From NCBI GenBank assembly GCA_023614405.1, contig CM042685.1:87348684-87412683 (forward strand): DNA of 64,000 nt, in the 5' to 3' direction. Shown piece by piece: positions 1-10,479 of this stretch. Each line of letters begins with the position of its first letter. The stretch's first letter is position 1. The DNA comes from Avena insularis. Taxonomy: Eukaryota; Streptophyta; Magnoliopsida; Poales; Poaceae. Under the pieces are notes generated by a model, which saw nothing but the letters and a program-made list of their open reading frames with translations, did not search any database and was not told where the DNA came from. The position numbers and the translations under genes are program-made.

Positions 1-3000
1 TAAGGGAATGGTCATTTTGACCAATTTAACTCCCATGCCTACTTTGGCTGTCTCAAACTTTCAGAACCTAACAGAAACTTCTCTGGATCTTTGCACCCCT
101 TGAATGTACTCATAACAAGGTATCAAGGCCCACTTTGTGATCATCTAGAAACTTTCAAATGCATAGTTTAAATGACAATTCAAAATTGAATCTTTATCAT
201 ATGGGAAGATCACACTTTTTCAAAAACCACTCAAACAAGCTCAACTTTCAAAACCCAAGCATCTGCAGACTCACCAGCACCAATCTAGCACACCCACCAA
301 AAATCTTTTCAGAATTCAAAACTTGAATTCTTGCGGCCATTTCATCAAACACTTGGCAGATTCAAATCAAACTGGCCTAACTTCACTGTTTGGAGCAGTA
401 ATTGGGCTAAACAATGTTCACCATTGATCACCCTTGTCTCCCCTAGTGCCAACCAGTGCTTGGACCAACCCTAGCCCCTACCCTTTGCTCCATGCCATGC
501 CAACCCGAGCACCCCCTTGCCAGCCGACAATGGCTAGCTAGCCAGAGCAAGCACCAAGCCAAAACAACATGTCTGGGAGGCAGCCCACCATCCACTGCCA
601 CTCCCTGTCCAGCGCCAACTCGCCAGCCATCGACCACACGCATGCATCACGCGCCCATCGCCAAATGACCATGCCAAGCATGCGCCAGAGCGCCACCCTC
701 GACCAGAGCCCACAGACCGCGCGACCCTCACCGCGTGCATACACGATCACAACCGACCCAGGAAACCGCCAGACATCCCCATTCGCCGCCCCGTGCTGCA
801 CAGCCACCGCTCGCCGTCGAAGACGCCGCCTCTGCCGCGCAGAGCGTCGCGTGTTCCAGACCAAACCGCACCGCCCCTACAAGCGCATTAAAGCCGTAGA
901 GCATCGCCAGGATACCACCAAGCGATCGCCACCACTGGCCATGCCTCTAGCAGCCCGTAGCCATGTCACCACCGTCGCCCGCCCATGCCGTTTGGTCTCA
1001 CCGTCGAGACTATAAATAGAGGACTCCCCAGCTCGAATTCTTCACACCATTCCACTCCTCTCTCACCCAGAATCACCCCACCTCAGTCCTAGAGCAAGTC
1101 GAGCCGTGCATCGCCGAAATTTCACAGGAGCCCGCCGCCTCTGGAGAAGAAGGGCGCCATCGATTTCGTTCACCCTAGGAGCTGCCGCGACCACCCCTGA
1201 GTTCGCCGTCGTCGACTTCGTCGTTCGCCCGCCTCGCCGACCCTCGCCAGCACCCTGGTAAGCCCCCAGCAACCCCCACTGGCCGCGCTAGGTTTCGATC
1301 TCGCCGGCGTTGCTCAATGTCGACGATGACTCCCAGCCGTTGGATTAGAATCAGATCGAACGACCCACATCGTCCCATACCGCTTTGCACCCCCTGTCTC
1401 ACTGATGTGTGGGGACAGCCACTTAAGCAGCCCGCGGAAGCGCTACGCTTAGCAGGCCGGCCCGTTAAATTTTCCCGCGTAGCCCAGTTATTTGAATTAA
1501 ACCTTTTCCATTTTATTTCAAACACACTTCTGTACCCAGTTTCAAAAATCAACCCAGATCGATTTAGTGCACCAAATTGAATGAAACTAATTTTGTTAGA
1601 AAGGTCTGGGAATGCTGAATCCAAGCCCGTTGGATTCAAGTCATTTGGATCTATAGATCACCCCTGGTAAAAATAACAAGGCAAAAGCTTTTTTGCATTC
1701 AAACATTTTTCAAATTTAAACCATAATAGCTTTTGAGTTGATTCCAACTCTCAAAAATCACATTTAACCATACCTTTCATAATATATAAAAATATATAGG
1801 TTTACTTACAGAAATAATGTTCAAGTAACAAAAGAATGCTACATAGGCATTTATAGACACATTATTTAATTAAAATAAAAGGGTAAAACCTTAAAATTGT
1901 GACACCACTTTAAATCATATTCCCATGGACTAAAATATGTGGTGATGATATGTGTCAACATGATCCCATGTTTGGTTTGGAGAATATTAAATCTTAAGTA
2001 GTTTTTCAATGAGTAGAAATTACTTTTCTAAAAATAAAAAGAACTAAACCAAGCCTTAACCTTGTAATGTTAGAGATGATGCTAGATCATCTATAGGACC
2101 CTTTTGTGTGATGATTGCAAGTAGTTAAGTATTGTTTGGTGATTGTGTACCTCGTATTTATTCATATACGCTAGTACCGACCAAGGATACGAGGAGGAAG
2201 GAGGATTCTACGAAGAAGAAGCCGAGGAGAACTTCAACCACTGCTCTGCACAAGGCAAGCTGATACTATACCTATGCAAGCCAATACTTGCAAGCTTTAT
2301 TAACTAGGTGGACCAATGCAAGCTAACCCTTGCAAGATACCCTACTGATGCCACAAACCACTATTTGTTACTATACCCACTATATGCCTTAAGCATATGT
2401 GATCATATGCACTTGATAAACCAATCCTAGTTTTACTTGCAAACTTCTTACTTTATTTCTTTATCAAAGCTCTTACTTAGAGTTTACTTAAGAAATTGGT
2501 AGATACTAGAAAGATTTGTGAAGGTTGCATAATGAACATAAAATTTGGCCTAAGTTAGAAATCTTGATATCATCCTAAGACATAAGGTTGTACTTAGTTG
2601 AAACTCCACTAGTCCACCACCCCTCATTAGTACTTACCCCCACTCATAGATGCTAGTGCTAAGCATAAAACTTGATCACCTTTTAGATGGGAATACTTGG
2701 TGGAAAACTGGTTATGAAAACCTTGGAATGATGGATCATTCTATTGAAATGTTTTGGACATGTGTTAAACAAAATGCTGGTTTTGGTGATGAAAATGTTG
2801 AGGCATGAGCCTTAGCCCTTTATAAAACTGATGGTTGTCTGGATGCGATACCATTCCAATTTGTTCGTATAACCACAATACCCGAAGATTGGGTAGGGCT
2901 TGACTAGAAACTTATATACCTTAGTATTAGTTCCCTCACGGCCAAGGTCTGAGCTGAGGCTACCTTGTGAAGATTGTCCACCTGTGCAGTACCCAAGATG

Positions 3001-3805
3001 ACAGTTGGTCATGGTTGGGAGGCCAAACTCACAGGAGAGGTGCTTATACTAGGGCATGTAATTGAAAGGTTAGGATTGATTATCCGCATACTGAGTATGG
3101 TCAATTCAGGATTAGTTCCTGACGGATGTATCGAATGTTGTGGTGAAAGTGTACAATCTCTGCAGAGTGTCAAACTATTCGAATAGCCGCGTCATGATTA
3201 TGGACAGCTTGAGTGGCCATACTGTTCCCCGCCGACTTTTCAAAATGACTTGTGAAATGAATTGAGACTTTGACTTGACCACAACAGGGTTGTGACATGA
3301 GTTACAAGATCCCACTTAGGAGTTATAAAATCGTGATTAGCTTTGGAACTTCATAGAGATAAATATGGATTTTGCAAAACAACCCTAGAGCCTAGTGTCC
3401 TATTATCCAAAAAAACCTTTACCTGTAGTACTAGTTTGCGAGTACTTAAAGAGTACTCATAGCTTTGTCCCTGACTATTCCCATGGCCAGACTATGAAGA
3501 GGAGTACCTGGAGGATGGACCCTAGGAAGGTTACGACAACTAGGATCATCTCCCATCGTCAGCATTGTCTGTGACCCCAAAGATGCAGCTTCGCCTACGC
3601 TACCGTTATTATTGTGTATTCTGCTGCTTGATGTTGTATTAAGAACTGGATCATGAGATCCCTATTTGTGTAAGAACTTATGTACCGTTTGTAATGGATG
3701 ATGTACTATGGTATCCAATTCTGTTATGTCTCGCAAAAATGGTAATCCTGGGATTGCGATGTATGGCATAACAGGCATCTGGGATTAATAATCCGGGTGT
3801 TGATA
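1..3805 (+). mobile_element. Tekay-type Ty3/Gypsy LTR, 5' end outside the window
   Basis: This block aligns along its length with the LTR pieces at 26166-26706 plus 30366-32955 and at 56761-57301 plus 60984-63618. All end in the same tail (gggtgttgaca or gggtgttgata). By comparison with the LTR start at 18678, roughly 250 bases are missing to the left. It lacks the CACTA2 insertion present in the other two LTRs, so the region around 970-1010 is an empty site. It differs from the 30366-32955 LTR by roughly 15% by eye, which is too much for it to be the partner LTR of the 14052-18677 element unless that element is very old. At 3806 the sequence switches directly into the Tat aORF, so this is probably a solo LTR or the 3' LTR of another element inserted in Tat copy 1. 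The many ORFs in its GC-rich part (456-1640) are not supported as genes. Confidence 0.85.
1011..1020 (+). promoter_or_regulatory. LTR TATA box
   Basis: The sequence tataaataga lies after a GC-rich U3. The same box is found at 30398-30406 and 61016-61024 in the other copies of this LTR, each followed by a similar pyrimidine-rich stretch (cactcctctctcaccca). Transcription would start about 30 bases downstream. Confidence 0.75.
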
Positions 3806-3806
3806 G

Positions 3807-6298
3807 TGGTGCTTCTTCCGCAATGTATCCGGCTGTGCCCCTTCGAGCGATGGCACCGCAGGAGCCAGCCAAGAAGATGAAGAAGGAGAACTCACCGCCC
3901 ATCTTCAACCTTTCCGATATTGACTCGTAAGTAGTTTTGGTTGTGCTTTGTTCTGTAATTTGTGTGTGCCATGCTTCTTCTTGTCTTGACCAATATTTTC
4001 CTTGCAGCCACTCCTCAAAGGGTTCTCTTAGTGAGGGCGCTCAGGAGGCCGTAGGGGAGTCGAAGCTGAGAGCTCCTCACCCTCAGATGGTGGCCGACTC
4101 TAAGGATGATGCCCTGAATCCCTCCCCACGAGAGGCTCGGGTGGTCGTTACTCAGAAGACACCTTGTGGACCTTCGGAGTCTCCATCTGAGCATGTAAGT
4201 TGTTCTCTTTTATCGTCCTAGGGGGAGCCCATGAGCCCTTTTTGGGTTGCTTTGCTAAATGTTTTGCTCTTTTCGGGGCACAGACCCCGGGCCTTTTTTC
4301 TGATGCTTTCTTGATTGTATTCTTCCATTTCTTTTCGCAGCCCTTTGTGCACAGCGCGAACCTTCTCATCCAACAGTATCTAGCGCTAGAGGCCAGTATG
4401 CAGCATCTTCGAGGTACTTGTATTGCTCGTTTCTGTTTTTTATTGCGCCCATCACATGAACAATTTTGTGTTGCTCATGTGTTCTCTTTTGTTCTGTAGA
4501 TGAAAATAATGTGGCCCTTCGCCGGCTGGACACTCTCGAAAAGATCCTCGATCGAGCGGAGAAGAAGAAGGCGGATGCTGTGGAGGCCAAGGAGCGCCTG
4601 TAGAAAGAATTGGCAGATGCTGCTGAGGCCAAGGAGCGCCTACAGCGGGAGGCCTCCGATCGCGAGGAGCAGCTTGCAACTGTTGCGTCTGCGCGTGAGA
4701 AGGAGGTGGCCAATAGGCTAATGGCTGCGGCCAAGACTTTCTCCGGTAAGTGTCTTGCGTGTAATTTGGTCTTTCAATGTTCGGGTGCTCCTTGTCACTT
4801 TCTTATTAAGCTCTTGTTTTTTCTTCTTGCCTCAGAAGCTTCAGGCATCGCGTTTGATCGCGGTGTCCTGGAGCATGGGAGCGATCTGGACGACGCTGCC
4901 GCAGCAGTCGAAGATCGCTGTGGTACTGCAGCTAGTCTCTGGCGAAGGCCAAGGAGGTGCTCCGGCGCTTCTACAAGGAGATCGTTCCCAAGGGCATTTC
5001 TCTTGAGGATGTCGATGCTCTGGCGGATGCGCTGTAATAGGATTCTCCTACGGCCTACAAGCGCAAGAAGAAAGGCATCACCGCCTCCATGGGTCTGTCC
5101 ATGGCTATGGCATCCGGAGCGGAGCTGAATCTTCCGCACGTCACCTCCTGGATACCAATAGCTCCGGACGGCTCAGAGGTAGCCTTCGCTCTCTTCGTCT
5201 CTCGCTGTAAGCGTTATGATCGGAAGCTCATTGACCTGCTTGCGGACTATGCGGCGAAGCAGCAGGGAGAGGTCAAGAGCAGGCAATCTGGCTCTAAGGC
5301 CACCCCGGATGCGGGTGCCTAAGTCCGAGTGTTGTAGCTTAGGATAGTTTATCTTTTGCCTGTTGTTTTCAACTTTTGTTGATGAACCGTCTTGACTTAT
5401 GCTACGGGGTGGCATTTATGTATATAAGTTATGTTTCGATCTCCCACCAGCGATGTTTGTGATCTTCATTTCCTTACTTGTTTGCCTTTAGGGTCCTTCG
5501 GGTGCGATTCCCGTAGATACTGTGGCTGCTCCTGAGCCGTAATCATCACTAGATGATGCGTCGCAACTTGTTTTCCTTCGCAACCGCGTACGTATTTTGG
5601 AGAAGGAGATCTTTGGCGTTCGAGGCCACGCGGACGTGTGGAAGTCGAAGGCTGAGCGAGCTACCACCAGGGAGGAGTATCTTATAGGGGAGTTGCGGCA
5701 GTTGAGCGAGCAACTGCAATGTGAGTTTTCTTGAGCTGCTGCTCGTTTTCGGATGTGCCTTGTTTGCATGTCACCTTATTCTGAGTTTTCTGGAGGTGCC
5801 AATCTCGTTTTGAAGGAGGAGAAAGAGCGCGTTGCGGTTCGGATCAATTGTTTGACCCAACATGACTTGGAAGTTGGCGGCTTCTTCTGGATGGACCTCG
5901 ACCGGGCCACTGTCCTTGCGATGGTGCAGGATCGTGTGCATCAAGTTTCGCGGGTGCTGAAGAAGGCGAAAACTTCCCTGGTGTCGATTCAATATGTCAG
6001 GTTCCCCCTAGATGAGACACCTTCCACTCTTTGGGGTTTCTTGTCGAAGATTCGAGACGTGGGTCACGTGAGGGAGTTGGTGCGGCACCAGCTGGTTGTA
6101 GTGGTGAAAGCTGCCCTTTCGCTTGTTCGGCTCCATCGCCCTAATGTCGATCTCGCGGCGGTGGTGGCTGGGCCGCCTCTTCTGCCATACGGTAGCCTCT
6201 GGGACATGCGCCCGCATTATGCGGCTGTTAGGCAGTATGCCGAAGAGGTCTTGGATCTCTTTGAGCATCGGGCACACGTGATTCTTCATAATAGATAG
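3807..6298 (+). pseudogene. Tat additional ORF (aORF), copy 1, 5' part missing
   Basis: This is the plus-strand gene of the Tat element, antisense to gag-pol. Several exons are bounded by canonical splice sites, for example donor gtaag at 3929 with an acceptor before 4008, donor gtaag at 4195, donor gtaag at 4746, and an acceptor near 5795 before the last exon, which ends at the stop at 6296-6298. The middle exon around 4500-4745 is strongly Lys/Glu/Arg-rich and looks like a coiled coil. The last exon encodes about 170 residues with no recognised domain. An in-frame TAG at 4601-4603 replaces a probable Gln codon and is shared with copy 2, so the ancestor was already damaged. The first exons, including the Transposase_28-like part, were lost at the 3806 junction. 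Function is unknown. Confidence 0.7.
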
Positions 6299-6635
6299 AC
6301 CCTGTAAAAAAATAGATGTAAAACTTGTATATATTCGAGTGGGCTTGTTATGCCCTTTTCTGTAAAGTTTATTTGTGTTAGCACGTGGTTCTTTTGTTAT
6401 GTGCATGTCCTTTTCGTTAGCCTGACATGGTCAGCTACTCAGGTTACATGCGTTATTCTCAGTCGACGAAGTCGTGAGGTGAGGCGGAGCCCCCGAGCGT
6501 GTTATGGCAAAAAGTAATGCGAGGAAAATGAAATTGCGGCCGAGGAAATTAGCTTTTATTCATATCGTAATGAGGAGGTACATTATTCGGCTAAGCAGCC
6601 TTGGCCGAGTAGCCTTATTAAAAGTAAAGGGATAA

Positions 6636-7640
6636 CTAAGTGTAGAAGCATCGCAGACGTGCGATGTTCCAGGGGTTGGAGTATTCGACCCCTGACGCGA
6701 TGCCCATGAGGCGATAAGCGCCGCCTGGGATAACTTCTGTGACAATGTAGGGTCCTTCCCAGGGTGACTTGAGCTTTTTTGGCCGCTCTTGCTTGAGGCG
6801 TAGGACGAGGTCTCCTTCGATGAAGGACCTTGGGCGCAACCGTTGGTTGTGGTAGTTGCGGAGGCTCTGCTGGTAGACCACTGAGCGAGCCGCAGCGATG
6901 TCGCGTTCCTCGTCGAGTGTGTCAACGGCGTCTTCGAGTGCGGGAATCGATTTGGCTTCGATGTAGGCGACGACCCGTGGGGCCTTGTGGCGTACCTCGG
7001 CAGGTAGTACGGCTTCAGCTCCGTGCACCATGAAGAAAGGTGTGAAGCTAGTTGCGCTGTTCGGCGTTGTACGTAGGATCTAGAGGATGGAGGGTAGCTC
7101 TTCTGGCCAAGCTCCCGCAAGCCGTTCGAGTGGGCTGAGCAGGCATTTCTTGGTGCCTCCGCCTATGAGGCCATTGACCTTTTCGACCTTCTCGTTGGTC
7201 TGCGGGTGCGCCACCAAGGCGTATGATATGTTAATTCCAAGGCCCTCGCAGAAGTCCTGGAATTCATTCGAGATGAAGTTCAAGCCGTTGTCCGTGATGA
7301 TAGTGTGCGGCACGCCGAACCTGTAGACTATAGACTCGAAGAATTTGACGGTCGTTTTGCCGCTTTGATTGATGACGGGCATGGCCTCGAACCACTTGGT
7401 GAACTTGTCGACTGCAACCAGGAGGTAGACGTGGCCTCCTTTCAAAGATTTGGGCAGTTTGCCAATCATGTCGAGGCCCCATTGGGCAAAGGGCCAGGCC
7501 AGTGGTATGGGCCTTAGCTCCGATCCTGGTGCGTGTGGCTTGTCCGTGAACCTTTGGCAGCTGTTGCACCTTCGGACAATATCCTTAGCATCGTTCATGG
7601 CCGTTAGCCAGTAGAATCTAGCTCGCAAGGCTTTGGCGAC
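6636..7640 (-). pseudogene. Tat integrase and pol C-terminus, copy 1
   Basis: The minus-strand reading shows the end of the zinc-binding region (CNSCQ), the catalytic-core motif LDMIGKL with the first Asp, then TIITDNG with the second Asp, and the family's AHPQTNE stretch. The core ORF (7080-7628) is stopped by a TAG at 7080 where copy 2 has a Trp codon. The C-terminal part continues in another ORF (6636-7031) and ends at the natural stop at 6636-6638. The N-terminal His residues of the zinc domain lie upstream of the retained ORF. The enzyme would join element cDNA to chromosomal DNA, but this copy cannot make it intact. Confidence 0.8.
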
Positions 7641-7861
7641 GAGGGCGCGGCTGCCTGCATGATGACCGCAAATTCCCTCGTGGATGTCTTGGAGGATGTT
7701 TTGCCATCACCGAAGGTGTCGGAACTTTGGAGCACACCCGAAATGCTGCGCTTGTATAGCTTGCCATTGTGGAGGGTGAATGCTTTAGACCGGCGAGATA
7801 TATGTCGGGCATCTGTCAGGTTGTCGGGCAGTTCCTTGTTTAGCAGGTACCGTAGGTACGG

Positions 7862-8890
7862 CTACGTCCATGTCTCCTCGATCGCCATGACCTGCATTAG
7901 GCTAACGAGCTCGGCTTCTGTGTCGAGCTTTTCGGGCCCTTCATGTCCTTCGGATGGCGCAGCCCCCGAGTTCTCTGCTTCTTCGGGTGATCCCTTGGGG
8001 AATTTTCTTTTGATAGAGGGTACGCAGATTTGTTCGAGGAACACATCTAGTGGCACCTGAGCGTAGGTCGAGCCGATGTTGGAGAGTCTATCGGCTTCCC
8101 CGTCCCTTCCAATGTGCCGAAGCTTGCAGCCGTCAAAGTCTCCTTCGAGTGAGTTGTAGAGTGCGCGGTATGCGATCATGTTGGCGGCGTGGGCGTCGCA
8201 TTCGTTCATCTTCTGCTGGACGACGAGGTTCGAGTCACTGTAGATTACTAGGCGTGTTGCGCCGCAGATCGTTGCCATCCTCATGCCATGGATGAGGGCC
8301 TCGTATCCCGCCTCGTTGTTGGAGGCGTCAAATTTCATCCGAAGGACGTATTTCATCTTATCGCCTTACGGGGATGTCAGTATGACTCCAGCTCCTGCTC
8401 CAGCCTCGCGCTTGGAGCCGTCGAAGTGCATCGTCCATGACTGTGTCATGTCCAGGGTGTCTGGCAGCTAGAGCTCCATCCAGTGGATGAGGAAGTTAGG
8501 GAGGACCTGAGATTTGATCGCCTGGCGCCGCTCGTAGACTATGTCTAGAGGGGATAGCTCGATGCCCCCCAAGGCCATGCGTCCAGTGGCTTCGGGGTTG
8601 TGCAATATGTTGGACAATGGCGCTTCGTTGACAACCATTATCTGGTTCTCCTGGAAGTAGTGGCTCAGTCGACGAGCCTTCATTAACACGCCGTAGGCAA
8701 GCTTCTGGTAGTGAGGGTACCTCTGCTTTGTTGGTGTCAGTACCTCACTGAGGTAGTAGATTGGGCGTTGGACCCCATGGGTCTTTCCATCTTCAGGTCG
8801 TTCGACCATGAGTATAGTGCTTACCACCTTGTGCATGGCTGCGATGTATAGCAGTAGAGGCTCTCGCTCCTTTGGCGTGACCAAGATGGT
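7862..8890 (-). pseudogene. Tat RNase H and archaeal-type RNase H, copy 1
   Basis: Two ORF pieces (8468-8884 and 7862-8356) match one continuous 340-residue ORF in copy 2. The first part is the RT-linked RNase H and connection domain. The second carries the remains of a ribonuclease HI-like domain (ASNNEA, with E, and YSDSN, with D). The break between them, around 8356-8470, removes the segment that in copy 2 carries the FDGS aspartate motif. A stop at 8891-8893 just upstream is shared with copy 2. A second RNase H is a recognised feature of Tat elements. Confidence 0.75.
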
Positions 8891-9059
8891 CTAGGTGGAG
8901 AGCAGGCGCTTGAGTGCTTCGAATGCGTCGTTTGCTTTGGGTGTCCACTCAAATTTGTCAGCTTTGCGTAGCAGCTGGTAGAAAGGAAGGGCCTTATCAC
9001 CCATGCGGCTGATGAATTGCTCAGCGCCGCGATGCGCCCAGCTAGTTGCTGGACACCTT

Positions 9060-9769
9060 TGAGGTCCTTCATTGGGAGATGAACTAGCCGAGTAGTTGGC
9101 CAGATGGGACGCCGGAGGCGCACTTCTATGGATTCAACTTGATCTTGTAGTGATCATGGTTATCGAACATCTCGCGGAGATTGTCGATCAGTGTCTTGGC
9201 TTCTCTGTTCTTGATGACTATGTCATCGACATAGACTTGGATGTTGCGACCGATTTGGTTCTTCAGACACGCCTGCATGCACCTCTGGTACGTGGCACCT
9301 GCATTCTTCATCCCGAAAGTCATGGTGTTGTAGCAGAACACTCTGAATGGCATGATGAATGCCGTTTTCTCTTGATCTTCGACCTTGAGCCGAATCTGTT
9401 TGTAGCCTGAGTAGGCCTTGAGAAAGGAGAGTTTCTCGCATCCTGTAGTTGAATCGATGATCTGATCGATCTGAGGAAGGGGAAGTGGTCCTTGGGGAAG
9501 TACTTGTTGAGTGGCGTGAAGGCCACGCACATCCGCAAGATGTCCGTGTCTTTTTTGGGGACTAGCACAGTGTTGGCCAGCCACTTGCTCTTCTTGATTT
9601 CTTGGATGAAGTTGGCGTTGAGGAGTCTGTTGACTTCGATTCCAACTGCTTCTACTCGTGGTTTGGATAGTCGTCGGATCGACTGCTTGATTGGCCTTGC
9701 ATCGGGGAACACATTGAGTGCGTGCTCGGCGAATTCCCTGGGAACTCCTCGCATGTCCTCAGGACACTA
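9060..9769 (-). pseudogene. Tat reverse transcriptase, copy 1
   Basis: The minus strand encodes the RT palm: WLANTVLVPKKD, then MTFGMKNAGATYQRCMQACL, then the catalytic VYVDDIVIK with the YVDD box. The reading is split between overlapping ORFs (9320-9754 and 9126-9584) by a frameshift near 9480. A TAG at 9767-9769 lies at the expected Trp of the FAW motif upstream of RT and is shared with copy 2. A 53-bp segment present in copy 2 (about 53068-53120) is missing near 9067, so the RT/RNase H connection is also damaged. Confidence 0.82.
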
Positions 9770-10445
9770 GAGAAGAATTTACGAGCGCTCACGGAGTAAT
9801 TCGACGAGCACGCTTTACTATGCGGGGCTGAGCTCGTTGGAGATCAACGCCGTCTTGGAGGCATCAGATGGGTGGACCTGCACCTTTTTTGTGTTGACTG
9901 TGGAGTCGAACGACATGTCAGGTGATTTTTTCCTGGCGACTGGGAGTGCTCCGTTGTCTGTCACCTCTCGAAGCCTTGTGAGTTCCTCTTGCATGCCGAA
10001 TGACTGGGAGATTCTGTTGAAATATCTATTGTAGTGGTACGATCCTGTGAAGCTCCCTTGGATTGTGATGACGCCCTTGGGCCCTAGCATCTTGAACAAC
10101 AGGTACGCGTAGTGCGGTACTGCTAGGAATCTTGCGAACGCCACGCGCCCGAGGATGGCGTGGTACTATGATGGCCAATCCACCACTTAAAACTCGAGCC
10201 TCTCACATCGAAAGTTTGCGGGCTTGCCAAAGATGACGTCGAGCCATATCTTTCCCAGGGGATATATGCCCTTCCCTAGGACTATGTCGTGGAACGTTGT
10301 GTCGGATTGTTCCAGGCTGCACTGCGGGATCTGCATCGCTGCGAGGGTGATGGCGAACAACAGGTTGATGCCGCTGCCACCATCCATGAAGACGCGGCTC
10401 ATCTCGAATCCTCTGATCCACGCCTCAAGCACCAGGGCAGCATGA
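9770..10445 (-). pseudogene. Tat aspartic protease region, copy 1
   Basis: The minus-strand ORF at 10187-10432 contains SRVFMDGGSGINLLF, which fits the retropepsin active-site region of this lineage (Asp-Gly-Gly in place of Asp-Ser/Thr-Gly). A separate ORF at 9818-10144 continues toward the RT. Frames shift between the two ORFs. The protease would cut the Gag-Pol polyprotein. Confidence 0.65.
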
Positions 10446-10479
10446 CCTGGGCGAGGGATATGGCGAGGGTGATCCGAGC

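Noticed and set aside
456..1639. Several overlapping ORFs of 60-154 codons
   Set aside because: They lie in the GC-rich U3 and leader of an LTR, are open in many frames on both strands because of composition, and are not conserved as frames in the other LTR copies.
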